NCBI GenBank assembly: GCA_023254365.1
Contig: JALRLQ010000024.1
Location: forward strand, 1 to 21,309
Source of the DNA: Candidatus Poseidonia sp.
GTDB lineage: Archaea > Thermoplasmatota > Poseidoniia > Poseidoniales > Poseidoniaceae
Direction: 5' to 3'
DNA length: 21,309 bases
Below, piece after piece: positions 15,848-21,309 of this stretch. A program made the position numbers and the translations under genes. A model generated the notes under the pieces. It saw only the letters and a program-made list of their open reading frames with translations, was not told where the DNA came from and did not search any database. The stretch's first letter is position 1; each line of letters starts with the position of its first letter.

Positions 15848-16272
15848 CAAGCCACCTCCTGAAGTGCGGTTGCCAGCGCGTGGAGGTGGTCGTGGTCAGG
15901 TTGTCCCGGAGACGAAGAGGGCCACATCGACATGAGGGTTCCCCCTCCATCGCCGTGCGTCCGGGGGAGCACATGGACGTGGACGTGAGGGACCTCTTGC
16001 CCTGCAAGCGGACCGTCGTGGAGGCACACGGTGAAATCCTCGGTTTCAAAGTGCTTTCCAAGCACGGATTGTGTTGCGGCCACGCCCTCCATCAACCTCG
16101 CTCGCTCGGAATCCGTCAGGTCGGCCAGGCGTTGCACCCCTCTGGTTGGAATCACCAAGGTGTGACCTTCCCGTCGAGGAAAGATGTCCAAGAACGCATA
16201 CCAGCCGTCACCGTCGGCCACGCGATGAGAGGGGATTTCACCGCTGAGGATCTTCTCAAACAAGGTCCCCAT
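15847..16272 (-). CDS. HIT-family nucleotide hydrolase/transferase
   Basis: The 141-residue chain is a standard single-domain HIT protein. The histidine triad is complete: HVHVHVLPR with H96, H98 and H100, the middle-to-last histidines forming the nucleotide-transfer centre. The N-terminal block (FEKILSGEIPSHRV) and the central strand GHTLVIPTR are typical of the Hint/Fhit group, which hydrolyse AMP- or GMP-linked phosphoramidates or dinucleoside polyphosphates. The ATG at 16272 is preferred over a TTG at 16278; neither has a clear Shine-Dalgarno, so the message may be read from upstream. It is thirty bases after the flavoprotein gene and coupled by TGATG to the acyltransferase. Confidence 0.93.
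   Translation of the reverse strand: MGTLFEKILSGEIPSHRVADGDGWYAFLDIFPRREGHTLVIPTRGVQRLADLTDSERARLMEGVAATQSVLGKHFETEDFTVCLHDGPLAGQEVPHVHVHVLPRTHGDGGGTLMSMWPSSSPGQPDHDHLHALATALQEVA
15852..15860 (-). promoter_or_regulatory. Shine-Dalgarno site fixing the acyltransferase start
   Basis: The minus strand reads AGGAGGTGG four bases before the ATG at 15847, inside the end of the HIT gene. This supports that ATG over the preceding in-frame TTG and indicates coupled translation of the HIT and acyltransferase genes. Confidence 0.7.
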
Positions 16273-16302
16273 GGCCAATGCGGGGGTGCCCGATGTCTTT
16301 GT

Positions 16303-17922
16303 TCATTGTGGAGCAAGCACCCAGTGGCCGCCGGCTCCCTTCTTCAAAGCGAGCGTGTCGGTGTTCCCTTGGAGGTCCACCGTAATGTGGTGAAGGAACG
16401 CTTCGTCGCTCTCCGGGTAATCTTCTCGAGTAAACGAGCCTCGGGATTCTTGTCGAGCCAAACCGGATTGGACCGAGGCCGTGACCAACCGAATGGCAGC
16501 TTGCGTGCGCAAAATTTCCAAGAGGTTGGTGTTCGCAATCAACGAGTGCTGGTCGAGGTGGAGTGATTCAGCGGCGTGGCCAATGGCTTCGAGCTTGGTC
16601 AACAGACTGGTCAGGGAGTCGTGGCTGAACGTGGATGTGGAAGCCAGCGCGCCTTGCAGGTTGGCCATCACGGCTCCACATCGCGTCACGTGGCTGGCAT
16701 CGTTGTCTTCCATCATGGCTGAAAGGTCGGCCTGGGCTTCGTTAAGGGCCGCTTCCATGTGTTCGGAACGCCCGAAACCGCGTCCGCCCACCCACGAAGC
16801 AGCGGCCTGTCCAGCAGCAGTTCCCGAAGTCAACGCATCCAACAATCGATTTCCGGGGAGGGGGGCGGCTCCGTGCAAGCCGGTGCAGGCGGCGTCGCCG
16901 GCCGCATACAGGCCCGTAAACCAACGGGACCATGCACCGATGACACATCGACCCATGCCGTCCACGGGAAGGCCGCCGATGGTGTGGCCAACGGCCGGAG
17001 CGAGCGGGACCGTTTGGCGATTCATGTCAATCCCCGTGCGCTGTTCAACGAGACGGAACAACGAGCCCCACCACGTGGCTGCTTCCCCCATCGAACGAGC
17101 ATCCAACACCGGCTGAACCGCTTGGAGGATTGCTTGCGTCATCTCGAGGCTTGTTTTGCCATCGACGTCGAGGGGGGCGCCCGAGCCTTCGTGGAGTTGA
17201 GCACCATCGCCGAGCAACCCTGTTGGAAGAAACAGGTTGGTGCCTTTGATCACGAGGGGATGATGGGTCATGAACTCCATGTCTCGGAGGGGAATGCCGG
17301 CTCGAAACGCCATGTCCATGCCCAAACCGACAACGCCAGAGGAAAAAGCGCCCTCAAAGCCTTCGTCGGCGATGATGAGGGCTTTGCACTGCAAGGCGAT
17401 GAGACGACCGTTGATCATGTCCAAAGCAATCAGTCCGTCAACGGATTGGTTGGTGTGAACCAGCACCAGTGGGACTTGGTCGCCCCGGCGGATCACGCCG
17501 TGGCGCATGCATTGTTCCTCGGCGACCTGTTGCAGGCCTTGCGCTGTGGCGCTGCCTGCGTGAGCAGTTCGAGGCTGGGTGTGCCCCGCACCTTTGCGAA
17601 CCATGGGCAAGCCTTTCAGGTCTCTGCGGAAATTGAGGCCGCGTCGCTCCAAAAGGTCGACGTGCCTGACCGCTCCTGCCGTGGTCTCAGCCACGATGTC
17701 TTGGTCGCAAAGGAACGCCCCGCAGCGAATCGTGTCTTCCCGATGACTGCGGTTGTTGGCTTCTTGAACCGAGGCTGAAAGGCCATCGAGGGCGGCAATT
17801 CCAGGATTGCCCAAAGCGGTGGAGGACATCATCAGCGTGTTTGCCCCGCCTTTTGCTGCCTCGGCAGCCGCATACAACGCAGCAGGTCCGTCTCCAAGAA
17901 CGATGATGTCCCATGCTTCCAT
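16303..17922 (-). CDS. Fumarate reductase/succinate dehydrogenase/L-aspartate oxidase-family flavoprotein with altered active site
   Basis: The 539-residue protein has the whole FAD-binding plan of this family: dinucleotide loop LGDGPAALYAA (9-19), a PGIAA stretch (40-44) that lacks the histidine for covalent FAD, EFMTHHP (216-222), VGHTIGG (311-317), GLYAAGDAACTGLHG (337-351) and the C-terminal ESRGSFTREDYPE (492-504). The two histidines of the active site (H221, H313) are kept. However, the catalytic arginine of RGEG(G/A) is L237 in LLGDGA, and the substrate-binding arginine of HGANR is P354 in HGAAP. In E. coli SdhA and NadB these arginines bind or protonate the dicarboxylate. The substrate is therefore probably not succinate or aspartate in the usual way. 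No iron-sulfur or membrane-anchor subunit is nearby. An automatic label of SdhA or NadB should be treated with care. Confidence 0.85.
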   Translation of the reverse strand: MEAWDIIVLGDGPAALYAAAEAAKGGANTLMMSSTALGNPGIAALDGLSASVQEANNRSHREDTIRCGAFLCDQDIVAETTAGAVRHVDLLERRGLNFRRDLKGLPMVRKGAGHTQPRTAHAGSATAQGLQQVAEEQCMRHGVIRRGDQVPLVLVHTNQSVDGLIALDMINGRLIALQCKALIIADEGFEGAFSSGVVGLGMDMAFRAGIPLRDMEFMTHHPLVIKGTNLFLPTGLLGDGAQLHEGSGAPLDVDGKTSLEMTQAILQAVQPVLDARSMGEAATWWGSLFRLVEQRTGIDMNRQTVPLAPAVGHTIGGLPVDGMGRCVIGAWSRWFTGLYAAGDAACTGLHGAAPLPGNRLLDALTSGTAAGQAAASWVGGRGFGRSEHMEAALNEAQADLSAMMEDNDASHVTRCGAVMANLQGALASTSTFSHDSLTSLLTKLEAIGHAAESLHLDQHSLIANTNLLEILRTQAAIRLVTASVQSGLARQESRGSFTREDYPESDEAFLHHITVDLQGNTDTLALKKGAGGHWVLAPQ

Positions 17923-18022
17923 ATTCCAACGCCCCTGTTGCTGGCGAAGCAGAGGACTGCCATAAGGTGCGCGCTTGCATCGTTCGAAGAAAAGGCTGTC
18001 AAACCGTGACCCTGCGCTGAAG

Positions 18023-19534
18023 TTAGACCTTCGGAAGAGGCCGCGAAGCCCAGGTTCGCGCTCGCTCGAGGTGCTTGTTCTTCTTTCGGGAGTGTGTTCC
18101 TGTTCGCCGCTTCACAACGGTTCGCAACACCCGCGATTCAATGACCACGCCTTCCTCGTCTCTGAGAATCACCTGAACGTAGCGGTCTCCTTCTTCACGT
18201 TCAGGCCATGCGACACCCAACCACAACACGACCCCTTGTTGGAGGTACCTTGGAACCCAATCCAACGCATCGTCCTCTCCCTCGGCATTGAGTTCAACAG
18301 CCTGCCTTGGCGGAGGACAAGCGAGCAACTCGAAACGATGGTCGCGCGCAAAGGGTTCGCCGCCAGGGCAAATGACCTCGATTCTCGCAACGGTTTGTTC
18401 GAAGGTTTGGTTGTTCAATGCGATGAACAAATGACCCGTCCCCTCATCGCATTCAGGGTCGAGAGAAACGTCCATTCTCCATGGTGAGCGGAGCATGTGG
18501 GGGGCGCCCGATAGCAAGTCCAATTGAAGGCGTTCCAGCAGACGGAACGCACTCGGTTGCCAGACACGGGCGTGAGCGAGGAGGCGTTGAAGGGAGCGCC
18601 AGTTGAATTTGGCTTCAGGGTCCAGCAAGACCTCGCTCAGGGCGTCGGGGCGGATGAACTCGCACAGTTCACGGTGAGCGACGGCATCGCTGAGATCGCC
18701 CTTCGCATGAAGATGAAGAATGTAGAGGACGCGTTCCCACGATTGGTCTTTGTCGTAACCTGGCAAAATGCTCTTGCGGAACAGGGTCAACCAGTCCAAC
18801 CAATCGAGGTACAAATCCGGGTCCAGATGGAGGACGATCAGTTCGCCCAAAATCGACCCGAGTTGGGTTGGGTGGTGGGTTGGGGCATGGTGGGCCAAGC
18901 ACGGCATACGGTCTCCTTGCTGGCGAACCATGTCCGAGGTGAAGAAGGCATGGAACGAATGTGCAAAACCAAGCGTCATGGAGACGAGGTAGGAGAGGTT
19001 GCCGACCAAGGAATCCTCCTTGATGATGGTCCCCAGGCCGAGCAAGAACACGGCGCCAAACGCGAGCAACACATTCAACGTGTTGTGCCGACGTACATCG
19101 ATCAGGCCTTCTAAAATACGGTCCATACCAGGCTGGGAGCGAAGGGACAATTTTCCCGATGTGCTCTTGTCGTCAATTTCTCGAAGGGAGATGCGGGCTT
19201 GAATCGACTGCCACATCGACTCCCCCGCCAACAACGGTGGAACCGTGCCCAACAGAAACGGTAGACTCCAGAAGAGGACGACATAGCCCGGGTTTGCCGG
19301 CGCCCATGCGGGGACGATGACCGATACGAGCGCAACAATAGCGATGCTCGCACCGAACAACAAGCGGACGGTGAGCATGAATCGGTGGCGTGCGAGAAGG
19401 CCGAAGCGCATCCGCAAATGCTCTTGCTGCCTCCATTTCTCCATGGTTCGTTCCACTGGATTTTCAGCACGTACAAACCCGTGGCCGTAAGGATCGGGAA
19501 GCATGGTCGTGACGTCGTCATCTGCCTCCGCCAT
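18023..19534 (-). CDS. Four-span membrane protein of unknown function with large soluble C-terminal region
   Basis: I do not recognise a family. Counting from the chosen ATG (503 residues), hydrophobic segments lie at about 53-76, 82-103, 151-170 and 176-198, in two pairs separated by a charged loop that includes SLREIDDKS. A soluble region of about 300 residues follows; it contains a histidine-rich stretch (HHAPTHHPT, near 215-223), helical segments and, at about 360-460, a beta-rich part. The tail is strongly basic (KRRTGTHSRKKNKH). The ATG at 19534 has GAGGG six bases upstream; the ATG at 19540 would overlap this site. It follows tRNA-Arg on the same strand and precedes the flavoprotein by 100 bases, in which I see no clear promoter. 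Confidence 0.75.
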   Translation of the reverse strand: MAEADDDVTTMLPDPYGHGFVRAENPVERTMEKWRQQEHLRMRFGLLARHRFMLTVRLLFGASIAIVALVSVIVPAWAPANPGYVVLFWSLPFLLGTVPPLLAGESMWQSIQARISLREIDDKSTSGKLSLRSQPGMDRILEGLIDVRRHNTLNVLLAFGAVFLLGLGTIIKEDSLVGNLSYLVSMTLGFAHSFHAFFTSDMVRQQGDRMPCLAHHAPTHHPTQLGSILGELIVLHLDPDLYLDWLDWLTLFRKSILPGYDKDQSWERVLYILHLHAKGDLSDAVAHRELCEFIRPDALSEVLLDPEAKFNWRSLQRLLAHARVWQPSAFRLLERLQLDLLSGAPHMLRSPWRMDVSLDPECDEGTGHLFIALNNQTFEQTVARIEVICPGGEPFARDHRFELLACPPPRQAVELNAEGEDDALDWVPRYLQQGVVLWLGVAWPEREEGDRYVQVILRDEEGVVIESRVLRTVVKRRTGTHSRKKNKHLERARTWASRPLPKV

Positions 19535-19540
19535 TGGCAT

Positions 19541-19545
19541 CCCTC
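19541..19545 (-). promoter_or_regulatory. Shine-Dalgarno site fixing the four-span protein start
   Basis: The minus strand reads GAGGG six bases before the ATG at 19534 and directly abuts the alternative ATG at 19540, which therefore has no usable spacing. Confidence 0.5.
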
Positions 19546-19593
19546 GAACCGGCGTGGTCGCTCGCGAATATGGCTCTTGTCCAGAAACTTGGC

Positions 19594-19666
19594 GGGCGTG
19601 GCAGGATTCGAACCCGCGATCTCCGGCTTAGGAGGCCGGTGCATTATCCAGCTGTGCTACACGCCC
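19594..19666 (-). tRNA. tRNA-Arg (anticodon CCT)
   Basis: The 73-base minus-strand sequence folds as a complete cloverleaf: acceptor stem GGGCGTG/CACGCCC, D arm starting TAGCAC with GG in the loop, anticodon stem CCGGC/GCCGG closing loop CTCCTAA, and T arm GCGGG-TTCGAAT-CCTGC with one G-T pair. The anticodon CCT reads AGG arginine codons. There is no intron and no encoded CCA; CCA is added later, as is usual in Archaea. It lies 33 bases after the clamp-loader gene, on the same strand. Confidence 0.97.
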
Positions 19667-19698
19667 AAGCGCCCCTGTTCGGCGACCTTAGATGACGC

Positions 19699-20844
19699 TT
19701 ACGATGAAAATGGAGCGTGGCGTTGGCCGATTTCTGCAACGCTGTGCATCAGCGCTTCGAGTTGAACGCGTGGTTGAGCAGAACGTTGCAAGCGTGTGTC
19801 GCATTGGGAAAGAACGTCCAGCAAATCAGCCATCAGTTCATCAGGGTAGTGGCTACGACCTGCGACGAGAAAGTGGTGGAGACGGTCGATGACCCCGCGG
19901 CCATCCAAATCGTGCACGGCCATCAATTGGTCCAGGGCCCCCATGGCACCTTTGAGCACTCGCGTGTTTTTTTCTCCTTGGCGCTCCCACTTCCAATCGT
20001 GTACACGGCCCCTCAGAGCCTCTTCAAGGACGAGTTGTACGTCGCGACGTGAACTGTTGGAAACAAGCAATTGGACGTTCTTTCGATCATTGAGCAGGTT
20101 GCGCTCGTGAAGCAATTGAAGAATGAAAATGGCTTTGCGAAGATTGCCCGAGCACACGTGGGCGATGTCACCCAACACGCCGCTGGCAGGAGTCAGGGAT
20201 TCGTGTTGAACGAGGTGGTCAAGCCGCTGTTCGATTTGCACACGAGTGAGAGCCGGTAACCGAAGGTGCTGGGTCCGGCTTCGCAGGGCCTCGATAATGC
20301 GAGAAGGGGTGTGGGTGGTGAAAATGAAGCGTGCGCTTCGACTGCTTTCCTCCATCATCCGGCGAAGGTAGGATTGGCGGGCGTGGCCGAGAAAATCTGC
20401 GTCTTCAATCACGATGATGCGAGAGACGGGAGCAAGGCCTCCGGCCATGACTTCGGGTGATTCATCCCCTGCTGGTGCCGGTGCATCGCTGGACGATGCG
20501 CTCATCGAATGGTCGAAGGCATCCAAACTTGTTCGGCCTGCAAGGGTGTCTTCGGAGCCTTTTCCGGCTGGACGTAGGAAGGCTTCGAATTTCGCCATAG
20601 CACCTGCCGTTTTATCCAAATCTCGTGCCTGCAGCACGTGCGTGGTGGAGCGCCAGGACGGTCCGAGCACCTGACGGCACACCAGTTGGTACGCCGTGGT
20701 CTTCCCGCAACCGGCTGAGCCGGAAAGCAACAAGTGTGGGGGGTTAGCAAGTAACGAGAGGTGAGTCAACGCCTCGATCACGTTTGATGAAGTGAGCAAT
20801 TCGCTGAAGTAACGGGGCTTGTAGGATTCAAGCCAGACCGTCAT
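19699..20844 (-). CDS. Clamp-loader AAA+ ATPase, diverged replication factor C small-subunit paralogue
   Basis: The 381-residue protein has the RFC small-subunit plan. WLESYKPRYFSELL (4-17) is the RFC entry motif; Walker A is GSAGCGKTT (42-50); Walker B reads IIVIEDAD (143-150); sensor 1 and the arginine-finger region read SARFIFTTHTPSRII (170-184), with RSRT (188-191) where RFC proteins have the SRC motif. A helical collar domain follows. RFC loads the PCNA ring onto primed DNA. Three features are unusual: the acidic pair of Walker B is swapped (ED, not DE), the SRC cysteine is threonine, and an insert rich in serine, alanine and proline (about 95-138) separates Walker A from B. It is likely one of several RFC small subunits in the genome, perhaps with weak ATPase activity. 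Confidence 0.85.
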   Translation of the reverse strand: MTVWLESYKPRYFSELLTSSNVIEALTHLSLLANPPHLLLSGSAGCGKTTAYQLVCRQVLGPSWRSTTHVLQARDLDKTAGAMAKFEAFLRPAGKGSEDTLAGRTSLDAFDHSMSASSSDAPAPAGDESPEVMAGGLAPVSRIIVIEDADFLGHARQSYLRRMMEESSRSARFIFTTHTPSRIIEALRSRTQHLRLPALTRVQIEQRLDHLVQHESLTPASGVLGDIAHVCSGNLRKAIFILQLLHERNLLNDRKNVQLLVSNSSRRDVQLVLEEALRGRVHDWKWERQGEKNTRVLKGAMGALDQLMAVHDLDGRGVIDRLHHFLVAGRSHYPDELMADLLDVLSQCDTRLQRSAQPRVQLEALMHSVAEIGQRHAPFSS

Positions 20845-20895
20845 GGTGAACCACTTGGGTTCAAGGTCTTTGAAGTCTGCGAGAAGCGTTGATGC

Positions 20896-21045
20896 TCACT
20901 CGGCGCTCAAACGCTTGGTGCCGTGGCGTCGGAGTTTCATGAAGATACGGGAGCCGCATCCCTTGCAGCTGATTCCGTTGCGCTCACGGTGGAACGATTC
21001 GAGGCTGCCGCAGTTTGCGCATTTGTAATCAACGAGTTCAACCAT
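20896..21045 (-). CDS. rpoP: DNA-directed RNA polymerase subunit Rpo12 (RpoP)
   Basis: A 49-residue protein, below common length cut-offs, translates as a zinc-ribbon subunit of archaeal RNA polymerase, the counterpart of eukaryotic Rpb12. It has the two CxxC pairs (C9/C12 and C27/C30) and the family signature in SCKGCGSRIFMKLRRHGTKR, compare the usual C-P-Y-C-G-S-R-I-L form, ending in a basic tail. Rpo12 bridges Rpo3 and the large subunit during polymerase assembly. GGAGAG lies six bases before the ATG. It is between the HTH-like gene and the clamp-loader gene, with gaps of 47 and 51 bases, all on one strand. Confidence 0.93.
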   Translation of the reverse strand: MVELVDYKCANCGSLESFHRERNGISCKGCGSRIFMKLRRHGTKRLSAE

Positions 21046-21092
21046 GGTTCTCTCTCCAAACTGCCCGACCGTGCATCCTGTTTTGAACCTGT

Positions 21093-21293
21093 TTATCGGG
21101 AACCGCCGTCCACCAAGGCGTCAAAGGTCTTCGGTGACATGACGATCAACTCACCGCGTTCGACCAACTCGATGAGTTTGCGAAGGATATCGAACGCTGT
21201 ACGATCAAGCACAGCGGCGATGGTCCCAAGACCGTAACCGAGTTCGAGATTCTCAACGAGGAGGTCTTCCTCGTGTTCGCTCCAGGTGGACAT
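21093..21293 (-). CDS. Small helix-turn-helix-like protein
   Basis: The 66-residue chain is mostly helical. It opens with STWSEHEEDLLVENLELG, followed by LGTIAAVLDRTAFDILRKL, a layout like Myb/SANT or similar three-helix DNA-binding domains (tryptophan, acidic helix, then a turn before an IAxxLxRT recognition helix). The last part (RGELIVMSPKTFDALVDG) is a short strand-like extension. AAGG lies four bases before the ATG. It stands directly upstream of Rpo12 on the same strand and is probably co-transcribed. DNA binding is inferred from pattern only; it might equally be a protein-interaction module. Confidence 0.65.
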   Translation of the reverse strand: MSTWSEHEEDLLVENLELGYGLGTIAAVLDRTAFDILRKLIELVERGELIVMSPKTFDALVDGGSR

Positions 21294-21309
21294 CGTGCCT
21301 TCAGCACAG

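Noticed and set aside
16759..17778. A 339-codon plus-strand open frame opposite the flavoprotein
   Set aside because: The minus-strand frame holds all the FAD-family motifs in order; the plus-strand frame shows none.
17923..18022. A promoter in the 100-base gap before the flavoprotein gene
   Set aside because: No TATA-like octamer or clear ribosome site stands out; the gene could be read from upstream.
19594..19666. tRNA-Arg as a possible integration site
   Set aside because: No integrase gene, no repeated tRNA 3' fragment and no shift in gene content is visible on either side within the window.
20854..20865. CTTGGGTTCAAG as an operator before the clamp-loader gene
   Set aside because: The matching arms are only four bases, which is expected by chance at this scale.

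Overview
The window reads as a piece of a planktonic euryarchaeal chromosome, most probably Marine Group II (Candidatus Poseidoniales) or a close relative within the Thermoplasmata-related lineages. Evidence for Archaea: both subunits of DNA topoisomerase VI, a clamp-loader (RFC small-subunit) ATPase, a 49-residue RNA polymerase subunit Rpo12, and a tRNA-Arg(CCT) without an encoded CCA. Evidence for the marine group (inference): tight spacing, Shine-Dalgarno starts, a very large secreted propeller/VWA/Ig-repeat surface protein, and a bacterial-type PlsC-like acyltransferase. No mobile element, CRISPR array or phage gene is visible, and no stretch above 300 bases lacks a gene.

Left half, plus strand (23-8392): a membrane-anchored GNAT acetyltransferase with a C-terminal SAP domain; a single-chain aconitase/isopropylmalate-dehydratase-like enzyme with the swivel domain first, preceded by a hairpin that ends at its start codon; a hairpin/T-rich terminator; then top6B-top6A, translationally coupled through a TGATG overlap; a two-span membrane protein with a cysteine-bearing outer domain; and an ArsR-like winged-helix regulator. 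This set meets the opposite-strand set nine bases later.

Right half, minus strand (21293 down to 8402): a 66-residue HTH-like protein, Rpo12, an RFC-small-subunit paralogue with an altered Walker B, tRNA-Arg(CCT), a four-span membrane protein of unknown function, a fumarate reductase/L-aspartate oxidase-family flavoprotein that has lost both substrate-binding arginines, a HIT-family nucleotide hydrolase/transferase coupled by TGATG to a PlsC-like acyltransferase with three extra membrane spans, a small uncharacterised protein, and a 1682-residue surface protein read from its own promoter.

How they fit together: the window mixes information processing (Top6AB, RFC, Rpo12, tRNA) with cell-envelope functions (acyltransferase, giant surface protein, membrane proteins). 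I see no single new defence or mobile system. The most unusual items are the surface protein, in which a VWA domain with a complete metal-binding site appears inserted between blades 4 and 5 of a seven-repeat propeller; the flavoprotein with a rebuilt active site; a PIP-box-like tail on Top6B; the HIT-PlsC pair; and the hairpin before the aconitase gene.
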